Positions 1-8,250 of a DNA stretch of 64,000 nucleotides are shown here, piece by piece; position 1 is the stretch's first letter, and each line of letters starts with the position of its first letter. Under the pieces are notes generated by a model. The model saw nothing but the letters and a program-made list of their open reading frames with translations. It did not search any database and had not been told where the DNA came from. This DNA comes from Sanguibacter hominis ATCC BAA-789. Its GTDB lineage: Bacteria; Actinomycetota; Actinomycetes; Actinomycetales; Cellulomonadaceae. Location of the stretch: contig NZ_JAAXOW010000001.1 of NCBI RefSeq assembly GCF_012396185.1, forward strand, positions 62,001-126,000. Direction: 5' to 3'. Position numbers and translations under genes: made by a program.

Positions 1-469
1 GGATCGACACGAGCCGGCCCGTGAAGCCGACGAGGACGGCGAGCACGCACGCCATGAACCAGCGCTGCCGACGGCGAGGGTCGCCGACGCGCGCACGCGG
101 GAACAGCGGGCCGCGGGGCGTGGGAGGTGCAGGCCGTCGGCCCGCAGCGGCACCCTTTCCAGGAGTCTGCTGCCCGGCCCGGGCGCCCGCCGGGACGCGG
201 ACACGTGCGGGCGCGCCGGCGCGCTCCTGCGGGCGGCGGGCCTGCGGGGCGGCGGAGCGCGGCGCGCGAGCGGTCGCGCGCTGACCGCGCCCGTCGGTCG
301 CGGAACGGGGCGCGGCATGCGTCCGCGAGGCCCCCTGGTTGCGGGCGACAGGCTGGGTGCGAGGGCTGGCCTCGCCGCGACGTGCAGCGACGGGAGTGCG
401 ACGCGGCTGCTCGCCAGCCCGTGGCGGCACGCGACGCGGCTGCGCGGCACCCGACCTCTGCTCGTCCAT
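1..469 (-). CDS. ftsI: FtsI/PBP3 (peptidoglycan transpeptidase), N-terminal part only
   Basis: Partial gene running off the left edge. Its family is the class B penicillin-binding protein that cross-links septal peptidoglycan with FtsW. About 156 residues are visible: a basic, Pro/Ala-rich cytoplasmic tail of about 137 residues, then a hydrophobic segment (residues 138-156, starting FMACVLAVLVGF and ending GRLVSI) that matches the single membrane anchor of FtsI. The reading frame is open throughout. I chose the ATG at 469 because an AGGA-type ribosome site lies just before it and it begins 10 bp after the ftsL stop. The catalytic domain is outside the window, so the identity rests on gene order (mraZ-rsmH-ftsL-ftsI) and the anchor. 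The tail is long for FtsI. Confidence 0.82.
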   Translation of the reverse strand, partial: MDEQRSGAAQPRRVPPRAGEQPRRTPVAARRGEASPRTQPVARNQGASRTHAAPRSATDGRGQRATARAPRSAAPQARRPQERAGAPARVRVPAGARAGQQTPGKGAAAGRRPAPPTPRGPLFPRARVGDPRRRQRWFMACVLAVLVGFTGRLVSI

Positions 470-478
470 CCCCACGTC

Positions 479-901
479 CTAGTTCTTCGCCGGGGCTGGC
501 GCCCCGATGATCTTCCCGGCCGCGAGATCGATGAACGCGGGCGTCGAGTCCTGGACCATGCCCAGCTCGCGGGCACGCGCGGCGAGGGCGCCGGGCGCCG
601 ACTTCGCGTCGAGGTCAGCGAGGAGAGCCTGCTCCTGCTCGGCGAGCCGGGCGATCGCCGACTGCAGGTCGCGCTCCTCGTACGCACCGTGCGCCATCGC
701 CGTGTTCAGCAGGAGCACGGCGACGAGCGAGGCGACGAGCACCGCCATGCAGAGCAGGACGAACGGCACCCGGCTGCGGGGTCGTGCAGGAGCAGCGACG
801 AGGTGGATGTCGGGGGCGGACTGCGCCGGGGCTGGAGCGGTGGCCCGCCGTACCGAGGGTGCGAAGGAAGGCACGCGTGCGGGCGCTGCGCTCGAGCTCA
901 T
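479..901 (-). CDS. ftsL: FtsL-like septal protein
   Basis: Small bitopic division protein of 140 aa. A Pro/Ala-rich cytoplasmic part (residues 1-44) is followed by one membrane helix (about 45-68) and a periplasm-side heptad-like region (about 75-110, with [12 protein letters not shown]-type spacing) typical of the FtsL/FtsB coiled coil. In the family it forms a complex with FtsB and FtsQ that activates FtsWI. Sequence is poorly conserved in this family, so position decides: its ATG overlaps the rsmH stop by 4 bp (ATGA) and ftsI starts 10 bp downstream, so the genes are probably translationally coupled. Confidence 0.8.
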   Translation of the reverse strand: MSSSAAPARVPSFAPSVRRATAPAPAQSAPDIHLVAAPARPRSRVPFVLLCMAVLVASLVAVLLLNTAMAHGAYEERDLQSAIARLAEQEQALLADLDAKSAPGALAARARELGMVQDSTPAFIDLAAGKIIGAPAPAKN

Positions 902-1902
902 GGGTGCACCGCCGTACGGTCGAGAAGGTGGTCAGGGGTCGGACGGGTCCGGCGCGCGGCGCGCAGCCGGACGGAGGCTGATCGCGGGTTGGTCTCGAGC
1001 TCCTCACCACGCGCCTCCTCGGCGCCGCGTGTGAGCAGCTCCAGGTAGGGCTTGTGGGTCTCGGGCTCGACCGGGAGCCCGGGGGGCGCGCTCGACGTCG
1101 CCCCGCGGGCGAGGGTCCGCTTCACGATGCGGTCCTCGAGCGAGTGGTAGGACTCGACGACGATGCGGCCGTCGACCGCGAGGACCTCGACGGCGGCGGG
1201 CACGGCACGCGAGAGGACCTCGAGCTCGCCGTTCACCTCGATCCGCAGCGCCTGGAAGGTGCGCTTGGCGGGGTTGCCCCCGGTCTTGCGGGACGCGGCC
1301 GGGATGCAGGCGCGCACGAGGTCGACGAGCTCGGCGCTGCGCGTCCAGGGGCGCTCCTCGCGGCGTCGGACGATCGAGCGTGCGATCTTGCCCGCAAAAC
1401 GCTCCTCGCCGTACTCGCGGAGGATGCGGGTGAGGTCTCGCTCGTCGTACGTGTTGAGCACGTCGGCGGCGGTGGGTCCGGTCGTCGCGTCCATGCGCAT
1501 GTCGAGCGGGGCGTCCTGCGCGTACGCGAAGCCGCGGTCCGCCTCGTCGAGCTGGAGAGACGAGACGCCGAGGTCCATGAGGACCCCCTGGACCTCGCGC
1601 AGCCCCTGGTCGGCGACGACGTCGGCGATCTCGTCGTAGACGGCGTGCACGGGCGTGAACCGGTCGCCGAAGCGCTCGAGGCGCCGAGACGCGAGCTCGA
1701 GCGCCTGGGTGTCACGGTCGATGCCGATGACCCGCGCCTCGGGGAGCTGCTCGAGGACTGCCTCCGTGTGGCCGCCCATGCCGAGCGTGCAGTCGACGAG
1801 GACGGACCCTGGGGCCGCGAGCGCTGGCGCCAGGAGGTCGACGCAGCGCTGGAGGAGCACGGGGACGTGACGGTCCGACGTGGGGCGCGGGTCGTTCGCC
1901 AT
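898..1902 (-). CDS. rsmH: 16S rRNA (cytosine1402-N4)-methyltransferase RsmH
   Basis: RsmH (MraW) of 334 aa, the normal family length. It methylates N4 of C1402 in the ribosomal P site using S-adenosylmethionine. The N-terminus [13 protein letters not shown] and the SAM-binding motif [12 protein letters not shown] (residues 36-47) are diagnostic. Further on it has [17 protein letters not shown] and the C-terminal [13 protein letters not shown]. The ATG at 1902 follows GAGGAGAG; an in-frame extension further upstream has no family similarity. It is the second gene of the mraZ cluster, between mraZ and ftsL. Confidence 0.97.
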   Translation of the reverse strand: MANDPRPTSDRHVPVLLQRCVDLLAPALAAPGSVLVDCTLGMGGHTEAVLEQLPEARVIGIDRDTQALELASRRLERFGDRFTPVHAVYDEIADVVADQGLREVQGVLMDLGVSSLQLDEADRGFAYAQDAPLDMRMDATTGPTAADVLNTYDERDLTRILREYGEERFAGKIARSIVRRREERPWTRSAELVDLVRACIPAASRKTGGNPAKRTFQALRIEVNGELEVLSRAVPAAVEVLAVDGRIVVESYHSLEDRIVKRTLARGATSSAPPGLPVEPETHKPYLELLTRGAEEARGEELETNPRSASVRLRAARRTRPTPDHLLDRTAVHP

Positions 1903-2080
1903 GGGCTCTCCTCTCGTGTCTGGTCGCGGCCCGGCAAGGGCGGGAGTACGGGGTGGACGTGGCAGGTCGGGTGGTGGTCGATCAACCGCCCGACCAGGTC
2001 TCCCACCGCGACCCCGCTGGCACCGGGGAAGGTGTGCCAGATGGGGCGGGAGGAGGCCGAGGCGTGCGGGTGCGTGGCTC

Positions 2081-2548
2081 CTAGAACGGGAAGGGCGGCA
2101 GCACCTCCTCGGCGGTGTCGGCGTATCCGGACTCCTGGCCGGCGAGGTACTCGTCCCAGGCGGCCGAGTCCCAGATCTCGACGCGCGTACCCATGCCGAT
2201 GACGGCGACGTCACGGTCGAGGCTCGCGTACTCGCGCAGCGGTGCGGGGATGGAGATCCGGCCCTGCTTGTCGGGGATCTCGTCGCTCGCTCCCGAGAGG
2301 AACACGCGGAGGTAGTCACGCGACTGCTTGCTCGTGATCGGCGCGAGGCGGATCTGCTCGTACATCCGGCGGAACTCGTCCATGGGGAGCAGGTAGAGGC
2401 AGTGCTCCTGACCGCGGGTCATGACGAGACCGGAGGCGAGCTGCGACCGGAACTTGGCCGGGAGGATGAGCCGCCCCTTGTCGTCGAGCCGAGGGTTGTA
2501 GGTGCCCAGGAGGAGGCTCGGCGCGCCCGTGAACGACTCAGCGCCCAT
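2081..2548 (-). CDS. mraZ: Transcriptional regulator MraZ
   Basis: First gene of the division/cell-wall cluster, 155 aa. MraZ is a ring-forming AbrB-fold DNA-binding protein that represses its own operon. Both tandem family motifs are visible: [13 protein letters not shown] (residues 22-34) and the degenerate repeat [15 protein letters not shown] (about 93-107). About 12 residues precede the usual LGTY start, a little longer than most homologues. The ATG at 2548 follows AGGGGAGGT. Its promoter is overlapped by three GTGGR boxes, which are the probable autoregulatory operator. It is separated from rsmH by about 180 bp. Confidence 0.96.
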   Translation of the reverse strand: MGAESFTGAPSLLLGTYNPRLDDKGRLILPAKFRSQLASGLVMTRGQEHCLYLLPMDEFRRMYEQIRLAPITSKQSRDYLRVFLSGASDEIPDKQGRISIPAPLREYASLDRDVAVIGMGTRVEIWDSAAWDEYLAGQESGYADTAEEVLPPFPF

Positions 2549-2582
2549 GTGGATGCACCTCCCCTCATCTCCCGATGGCCCC

Positions 2583-2610
2583 ACAGTACTCCACAATCCT
2601 CCACCGTCAA
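2583..2610 (-). promoter_or_regulatory. mraZ promoter with three in-phase MraZ boxes
   Basis: On the minus strand a -35 TTGACG (2610-2605) and a -10 TACTGT (2588-2583) are 16 bp apart. Within and just beyond them lie GTGGA (2604-2600), GTGGA (2594-2590) and GTGGG (2584-2580), exactly 10 bp apart with 5-bp spacers. MraZ is known to bind direct repeats of a TGGG-like core at 10-bp spacing, so this is a promoter occluded by autorepression. The predicted transcript start is about 2576, giving a short leader of roughly 28 nt. Confidence 0.85.
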
Positions 2611-2664
2611 CGACGAGATAGCCCTTCTTGAACCGTGTCCTGAACAAATTCGCAGGTCACAGCA

Positions 2665-2679
2665 GTGGAGGGAAGTGGA
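2665..2679 (+). promoter_or_regulatory. MraZ-like box pair, plus strand (1)
   Basis: GTGGA at 2665-2669 and again at 2675-2679 with spacer GGGAA. The 10-bp phase and core are those of the mraZ operator, but the pair is on the opposite strand and faces the MoxR operon. Function is inferred. Confidence 0.5.
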
Positions 2680-2777
2680 GGGAAATCTGCATCCAGTCAG
2701 CCTGACGCTCCGCAGGCCAGCCGAGGAGACCACCGAAAGGCCCCACGAGGCGCCCCAGCACGCCCTGATGAGGGCCC

Positions 2778-2792
2778 GTGGAGCACAGTGGG
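2778..2792 (+). promoter_or_regulatory. MraZ-like box pair, plus strand (2)
   Basis: GTGGA at 2778-2782 and GTGGG at 2788-2792, 10 bp apart, same strand as the downstream MoxR operon. It is one of three such pairs in this intergenic region. Confidence 0.45.
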
Positions 2793-2811
2793 GGTCCACC
2801 GGGCACCGCCG

Positions 2812-2826
2812 GTGGAGGGAAGTGGG
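2812..2826 (+). promoter_or_regulatory. MraZ-like box pair, plus strand (3)
   Basis: GTGGA at 2812-2816 and GTGGG at 2822-2826 with spacer GGGAA, as in pair 1. It lies roughly 70-80 bp before the transcript start inferred for the MoxR gene (about 2895, from TAGGCT at 2883). Confidence 0.5.
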
Positions 2827-2912
2827 GGGACGTCCGGAGCGACGCGGGACCCGGACGAATGCCTCACGCCGGTCCGTTCCTCTAGGCTTCACCCAGCCGA
2901 CGAGGAGGAACC

Positions 2913-3896
2913 GTGACGACGACGCAAGTTCCGAGCAGCCAGGAGCTCTGGGAGATCACCACCACGTGCGACCAGGTCCGGGAGCAGCTCTCCGGCGTGC
3001 TCTCCGGAAAGCCCGAGGTCGTGCTCACCACGATCGCCGTCATGCTCGCCGAGGGTCACATCCTCCTCGAGGACGTTCCCGGCGTCGGCAAGACGACCCT
3101 CGCCAAGGCGCTCGCACGTGCGATCGACGGCCGCGTCGGACGCATCCAGTTCACCCCGGACCTGCTGCCGAGCGACCTCACCGGCGTGAGCATCTATCGC
3201 GCCCAGCAGCACGAGTTCGAGTTCCGGCCCGGTCCGATCTTCGCGAGCATCGTCATCGGCGACGAGATCAACCGCGCCTCGCCGAAGACGCAGTCCGCGC
3301 TCCTGCAGTGCATGGAGGAAGGCCAGGTCACCGTCGACGGCCGCACCTACTCGCTCCCCCGCCCCTTCCTCGTCGTCGCGACCCAGAACCCGGTCGAGAT
3401 GGAGGGCACCTACCCGCTACCCGAAGCGCAGCGCGACCGTTTCATGGCATGCCTGAGCGTCGGCTACCCCTCCCCCGACGCCGAGCTCGAGATGCTCGAG
3501 CGACGCGAGGGACGCGACCCCCTCGACGCCGTCCAGAAGGTCACGGACTCCGCGACCATCGAGCGGTTCGTCCAGACCGTGCACCGCATCCACGCCGCGA
3601 CCGCCGTCAAGCGCTACATCCTCGACCTCGTCGCCGCGACGCGCGCGACGCCGGCGCTCCGGCTCGGCGCATCACCCCGCGCCTCGGTGCAGCTCCTGCG
3701 CGCCGCGAAGGCCGTCGCCGCGCTGTCCGGACGCGAGTACGTGATCCCCGACGACGTGCAGATGCTCGCGCACCCCGTGCTGTGCCACCGGCTGATCCTC
3801 AGCCCTCAAGCCCGCGCAGGCGGGCAGACCACCGCCTCCGTCGTCGACGACGTGCTCGCCTCCGTCCCGGTCCCGAGCCCGCACCACGTCTCGTGA
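2913..3896 (+). CDS. MoxR-family AAA+ ATPase
   Basis: AAA+ ATPase of the MoxR/RavA group, 327 aa. These proteins act as chaperone-like ATPases, often on a partner that carries a von Willebrand A-like or DUF58 domain. Walker A is DVPGVGKTTLAKA (about residues 54-66) and Walker B is IVIGDEIN (113-120); then come the sensor region PLPEAQRDRF and the C-terminal lid domain. The GTG start at 2913 follows GAGGAGGAA. It heads a three-gene cassette with 4-bp overlaps to the DUF58 and transglutaminase genes. Substrates are unknown. Confidence 0.93.
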   Translation: MTTTQVPSSQELWEITTTCDQVREQLSGVLSGKPEVVLTTIAVMLAEGHILLEDVPGVGKTTLAKALARAIDGRVGRIQFTPDLLPSDLTGVSIYRAQQHEFEFRPGPIFASIVIGDEINRASPKTQSALLQCMEEGQVTVDGRTYSLPRPFLVVATQNPVEMEGTYPLPEAQRDRFMACLSVGYPSPDAELEMLERREGRDPLDAVQKVTDSATIERFVQTVHRIHAATAVKRYILDLVAATRATPALRLGASPRASVQLLRAAKAVAALSGREYVIPDDVQMLAHPVLCHRLILSPQARAGGQTTASVVDDVLASVPVPSPHHVS

Positions 3897-5206
3897 CGCT
3901 GCGCCCCGCAGGCCCGACGCCGGCCCGCGTCCGGCTCACCGGCCGCGGGGTGGGCCTCGCCGGAGCAGGCACCGCGCTCGCCGTCGGCGGTCACCTCGTC
4001 GACCTGTCAGCGGTCGCCCTCGCCGGGTGCATCGTCCTCGCCGCTCCCCTCGTGTCCTGGCTCGCCCTGCGCGCACGCCCGCTCGGCCCGCGGCTGCGTG
4101 TGCGCCGCTCCCTCCAGCCGACGCCCGCGCACGCAGGTCAGGACGTCTCCGTGACCACCGAGGTGGGACCCTCGCGCCCGACCCCGTGGTCCGTCGCCGC
4201 CTCGCGCGCGCTCAACCTCGGCGAGGCCGTGCCCGAAGCGTTGCGCGGCCACGCCGTCCTGCGCGCCGCCGTCCGTCCGACGCCGCGCGGCACCTCGCTG
4301 CACTACACCCTGCGTCCCAGGCAGCGCGGTCGCTGGCCCGTCGGGCCGCTCGCGACGCGCCGCTACGACGTGCTCGGGCTCGCGACCGCGACCGAGCAGG
4401 TCGGCGCGGCCGTACCGCTCACGGTCTGGCCGTCCCTGCTGACCGGGACGATCAGCGACACAGGGGCCCGCTCGGGCCTCACCCCGATGCGGGCCGGCGC
4501 GAACGACCCGAGCGACGAGGACACGTCGCTGCGCACCTACCAGGCCGGCGACGACCTGCGCCGGGTGCACTGGGCGAGCGCTGCGCGCCACGGCGAGCTC
4601 ATGGTCCGCACGAGCGAGGGCGCCAGCCAGGCCCCCGTGTGCGTGATCCTCGACGTCGCCTCCCTCAACGGGAGCGGTGAGCCCGGCTCGCAGAGGCACG
4701 TCGCTCTCGAGTGGACCGTGTCGGTCGCGGCCTCGGTCGCCGTCAGCCTCCTCGACTCCGGCCACCCCGTGCGCCTCGTCCTGTCCGACGGCGGCACCGC
4801 CCAGGCGGGCCTGCGCGGAGGCGACGGGCAGGCCGGCGCACGCTGGGTGCGATCGCGCGACGCGCAAGGACACGCGGTGCTCCTCGACCTGACCGTCGAC
4901 GCAGGGCGCCGCGAGCCAGGAGCCACCATCGCCGGGACCCGCGACGACGTGCTGTCTGGCCTCGTCGGCGACAGCCAGCTCGGCGAGATCGTCATCGCGG
5001 TGACCGCCTCGACGAGCCGCGACGAGACGTCGCCTCTCGCCGTCGTCGGCGGGACAGCATCACGCCGCTACGCCATCGTCGTCCCGGTCGACAGGACGCA
5101 GGACGCCGTGCCGACGCTCCTCGAGCACGGCTGGCGAGCCACACCCCTGCCCGTGGGCGGGGACCTCCCCGCTGCCTGGGACCGGCTGACCGGAGGGACC
5201 CGATGA
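3893..5206 (+). CDS. DUF58 domain protein, membrane-anchored
   Basis: 437 aa, starting at a GTG that overlaps the MoxR stop (GTGA). Two hydrophobic segments near the N-terminus (about residues 20-35 and 39-58) form a hairpin anchor. The DUF58 signature LRTYQAGDDLRRVHWASAAR lies around residues 212-231, inside a vWA-like domain. DUF58 proteins nearly always sit next to MoxR ATPases and are thought to be their partner or client, but no activity is established. A much longer in-frame reading frame upstream is only antisense-type open frame and lacks similarity. Confidence 0.9.
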   Translation: MTLRPAGPTPARVRLTGRGVGLAGAGTALAVGGHLVDLSAVALAGCIVLAAPLVSWLALRARPLGPRLRVRRSLQPTPAHAGQDVSVTTEVGPSRPTPWSVAASRALNLGEAVPEALRGHAVLRAAVRPTPRGTSLHYTLRPRQRGRWPVGPLATRRYDVLGLATATEQVGAAVPLTVWPSLLTGTISDTGARSGLTPMRAGANDPSDEDTSLRTYQAGDDLRRVHWASAARHGELMVRTSEGASQAPVCVILDVASLNGSGEPGSQRHVALEWTVSVAASVAVSLLDSGHPVRLVLSDGGTAQAGLRGGDGQAGARWVRSRDAQGHAVLLDLTVDAGRREPGATIAGTRDDVLSGLVGDSQLGEIVIAVTASTSRDETSPLAVVGGTASRRYAIVVPVDRTQDAVPTLLEHGWRATPLPVGGDLPAAWDRLTGGTR

Positions 5207-7506
5207 CACGGCTGAGCGCACCGACGCCGTCGGGCATCCCGACCCCCGCCAAGGTGGTCGCTTCCGGGGCCGTCGTCCTCGCGATGACCATCGCGTGCGT
5301 GGCCGGTCTGGACGGGCTCATCCTGCCTGGCGCGTGGCGGTGGACTGTCGTCGCGATCCTCACGGCCGTCACCGGGGTCATCGTCGCCGCGCGCCTCGCC
5401 CTGCGCCGCTGGTCCGGACCGGACGTGAGCACGCTCGCGAGCCTGACCCCGTCCCTCGCCGGTCTCGTGACGGCCGTGCTGCTGCTGGCCGCGCGGTTCG
5501 GCCGCAGCGCGCCGCGCGGGACGAGCGGCGACCTCGACCTGTCCGTGTCACTCGAGAACTTCCGCGGTCTCGCGCGCCTCGCCCGCACGATCGAGGAGAT
5601 CGCGGTCACGACGATCGCACCGATCACCCCGCTCGAGGCGATCGTGGCGCTCTTCACCGCTGGCGCGTGCCTCGTCCTCGTCCTGATGGACATGTTCGTC
5701 GCGGTCCGCGTCCCTGCGCTCGCCGGCCTCGCGACGTCGCTCCTCTGGCTCCCCGCCCTCATGATCGTGGGCGACGTCCCCGCGTGGTCGGTCATCACGG
5801 TGACCGGGCTTCTGCTCGTCCTCCTCGCCGTCGACCGTCCCACCGGCGCGACGGCACAGACGGGTCGCCGGACTGCCCGTGAGACAGCGATACCGGTCGC
5901 CGGTGCTGGCCTGACGATCACCGCGGTCGTCGCGGTCGGGCTCGCCGTGTCGCTCGTGCTGCCGTCCCTCCCCTGGCGCGGCGTCGTCGCCGCTCCCGAC
6001 CTGAGGACGGGCGTCGCGAACCTGACCGACGACCTCGACCTGCGCCGCAGCCTGCAGGAACAGTCGACCCGCGAGGTCCTCACGTACACGGTCTCCGAGG
6101 GAGCTCCGCCGGTCGGCCCGCTGCGCACGACGTCGCTCGTGGACTTCGACGGACAGCAGTGGCAGCCGTCGGACAGCGCCGGCGAGCCCGCGCGCGCCGG
6201 GGACCTGCTGTGGCCGTCTCTCGCCGAGGGGAGCTCGGCGACGAGCTTCGCGCTCCGGATGCAGTTCGAAGGTCTGGCGTCGTCGACCGTCCCGGTCCCG
6301 CTCGAGCCTCGCATGATCACGTCGAACCGCCAGATGAGCTACGACCCGGAACGGGACGCGGTCGACGTGGCGAACCGCCTCTCGAGCGGCGACTCCCTCG
6401 AGATGACCGTCATGCCCCGCGACCTCGACCCGGCGCGCCTGCGGTCCCGCAACACGCTCGAGCTTCTCGACCAGTCCCTCTCGGGTCCTTTCGTCGACCC
6501 GGACCGGACGGTGCCCGAGACCTCGCACTCCGCCGACGTGGCGCAGCTGGCCCGGTCGGTCGTCGGCACTGCGGAGAACCGGTACGACGCCGCCGTCGCG
6601 CTCCAGGACTTCCTGCGGACGAGCCCGGACTTCAACTACTCGCTCAGCGTCCCGGCCCCGACGTCCGACGACGCCGTGTGGGACTTCCTCCAGGACGGCA
6701 CCGGGTACTGCGTGCAGTTCGCGTCCGCGATGACGATCATGGCGCGCACGCTCGGCATCCCTGCGCGGATGAGCATCGGATACCTGCCGGGCACGGTCGG
6801 GTCGGACGGTGTCGCGGTCGTCCGCGGTCGCGACGCGCACGCGTGGCCGGAGATCTACTTCGACGACGTCGGCTGGGTGCGGTTCGAGCCCACACCGGCG
6901 TTGCAGTCGGGTGCACTGCCCGGGTACGCCGCGACGGCGACGGCGACGCCCACCCCGACGGCGACGAAGACGCCCACCCCCACCACGACGTCGCAGCGCC
7001 CGACGCGCAGCGCGACGACAGGTCCGACCCGCACCACGGCGACGGCGACGGCGTCGTCCTCCACGAGCGGGCCCGGTGTTCTCGTCGCATCGCTCGTTCT
7101 CGTGCTCGTGGCAGCGGCGGGCGTGACCGCGATGCTGCTGCGTCGACGAGCGTCTCGAGTGCACGCGCGCGACGTCGAGGAGGCGTGGTCCACCATCGTC
7201 CGCGCCGCTCGCAAGGGCGGTCTCGAGGTGGATCCTGCCGCGACCGTGCGGTCCACGGCCGCGCGGATCGCCCCTGACGGTGACGCTGTGGGCGAGGTCG
7301 GGCGTCGCGTGGAGGTCGCGAGGTATGCGCCTGCACCTCGCGCGACTGACAGGGACGAGCTCGACGGGCTGGTTCGCGCGGCTCTTGCTGAGGTCGCGAC
7401 GCGGTTGGCGGAGGTTGCCAGGTCCGAGGACGGGGGCGACGACGCCAGCACGGCTGAGGAACGGCCCCGCGAGGCGGGTACGAGCGACCGTGGCGAACCT
7501 CGATGA
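5203..7506 (+). CDS. TgpA-like transmembrane transglutaminase-fold protein
   Basis: 767 aa. About seven membrane segments fill the first 260 residues. A transglutaminase-like core follows, with catalytic Cys503 (GTGYCVQFASAM) and His546 (RDAHAWPEIYF); the usual third residue, the Asp of an Asp-Pro-Thr motif, is Glu562 (RFEPTP). A Thr/Ala/Pro-rich linker built on TPT/TAT units comes next, then one more membrane helix and a cytoplasmic tail resembling the DUF4129 position. Homologues are membrane enzymes with an extracytoplasmic protease or cross-linking core. The ATG overlaps the DUF58 stop (ATGA). The MoxR-DUF58-transglutaminase set is widespread in bacteria; its role is unclear. Confidence 0.9.
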   Translation: MTRLSAPTPSGIPTPAKVVASGAVVLAMTIACVAGLDGLILPGAWRWTVVAILTAVTGVIVAARLALRRWSGPDVSTLASLTPSLAGLVTAVLLLAARFGRSAPRGTSGDLDLSVSLENFRGLARLARTIEEIAVTTIAPITPLEAIVALFTAGACLVLVLMDMFVAVRVPALAGLATSLLWLPALMIVGDVPAWSVITVTGLLLVLLAVDRPTGATAQTGRRTARETAIPVAGAGLTITAVVAVGLAVSLVLPSLPWRGVVAAPDLRTGVANLTDDLDLRRSLQEQSTREVLTYTVSEGAPPVGPLRTTSLVDFDGQQWQPSDSAGEPARAGDLLWPSLAEGSSATSFALRMQFEGLASSTVPVPLEPRMITSNRQMSYDPERDAVDVANRLSSGDSLEMTVMPRDLDPARLRSRNTLELLDQSLSGPFVDPDRTVPETSHSADVAQLARSVVGTAENRYDAAVALQDFLRTSPDFNYSLSVPAPTSDDAVWDFLQDGTGYCVQFASAMTIMARTLGIPARMSIGYLPGTVGSDGVAVVRGRDAHAWPEIYFDDVGWVRFEPTPALQSGALPGYAATATATPTPTATKTPTPTTTSQRPTRSATTGPTRTTATATASSSTSGPGVLVASLVLVLVAAAGVTAMLLRRRASRVHARDVEEAWSTIVRAARKGGLEVDPAATVRSTAARIAPDGDAVGEVGRRVEVARYAPAPRATDRDELDGLVRAALAEVATRLAEVARSEDGGDDASTAEERPREAGTSDRGEPR

Positions 7507-7749
7507 GGTCGCAGGTCTCGTCGAGGTCCCGCGTCTCGTCGAGGGCGAAGGGACGGTCGCGGCCGTCGACGTGTGACCTAGCCGAGCGGGCGTCAGCCCT
7601 AGCGAGCGGCACGGGGCGCGGCACGCGCAGTGAGCAAACGACGGCCTGGTTCAGCTCACCGGACGTGTCGGCCGCTCCACGGTCGGGCTGGTGCGCGTCG
7701 TGAAGGGACGACGCCCGGGCGGGCGTGACGTCTGCGCGGCGCGCGTGGG

Positions 7750-8145
7750 TCAGAGGCCCTGGTCGCGGCGCCGGTCCCAGCGCTCTTCGAGGCGGGTCAT
7801 GAAGTCACCAGATCCGCGGCGCTTGGTCGACTTGGCGGTCTTCGAGATCTTTCCGTCAGCGTCGACGGTCCCGAGGGGGCCCTTCTTCGCGGCGGGGCGC
7901 AGGAGCGCATAGGCGACGCCACCGAACATGATGGCGAACCCGATGATCCCGACGGCCGGCACGTCGGTCATGACGCCGACGATGAGGAGAACGACGCCGA
8001 CGACGACGCCTGCTCCCGCAAGCACGTAACGGACACCCGAGCGCCGCGCAGACGGTGACATCGCGCTCGCAAGCTTGGGGTCCTCGGAGTACAGCTGCTG
8101 CTCCATCTGCTCGAGCACCCTCTGCTCATACTCTGAGAGCGGCAT
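7750..8145 (-). CDS. DUF3040 small membrane protein
   Basis: 131 aa. The N-terminal motif PLSEYEQRVLEQMEQQLYSEDPKL is the hallmark of DUF3040, a family confined to Actinobacteria and often found near mraZ and dinB. Two membrane helices follow (about residues 41-80), then a basic C-terminal tail. GAGGAGG lies 6 nt before the ATG at 8145; the GTG two codons earlier abuts the ribosome site and is less likely. Function is unknown. Confidence 0.9.
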   Translation of the reverse strand: MPLSEYEQRVLEQMEQQLYSEDPKLASAMSPSARRSGVRYVLAGAGVVVGVVLLIVGVMTDVPAVGIIGFAIMFGGVAYALLRPAAKKGPLGTVDADGKISKTAKSTKRRGSGDFMTRLEERWDRRRDQGL

Positions 8146-8250
8146 GAGCACCTCCTCGTGTCGACGCGCCGGACCTGTTCCACCTCAAGGATAGGTCGAG
8201 ATCCTGGGAGGCGGTAGTTGCGCCGCTCGGGCCTGTCGCAACCGCACGCT

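Larger units (their letters stand above)
2549..2912. other. Divergent mraZ / moxR intergenic region
   Basis: 364 bp without a gene. It holds the mraZ promoter and operator near 2580-2610, three pairs of GTGGR boxes on the plus strand (2665-2679, 2778-2792, 2812-2826), a candidate -10 TAGGCT at 2883-2888 and the ribosome site of the MoxR gene. I see no small open reading frame or RNA gene that I can support. Confidence 0.7.

Noticed and set aside
1054-2202. Long plus-strand frame across rsmH and mraZ
   Set aside because: Antisense shadow of well-supported minus-strand genes; no family similarity, and such frames are common in high-GC DNA.
1880-3892. In-frame upstream extension of the DUF58 gene
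   Set aside because: It crosses mraZ and MoxR coding sequence; the GTG at 3893 gives the family-length protein and overlaps the MoxR stop.
7503-7749. Small plus-strand frame after the transglutaminase gene
   Set aside because: Ser/Arg-rich low-complexity translation, no ribosome site and no recognisable family; treated as non-coding.
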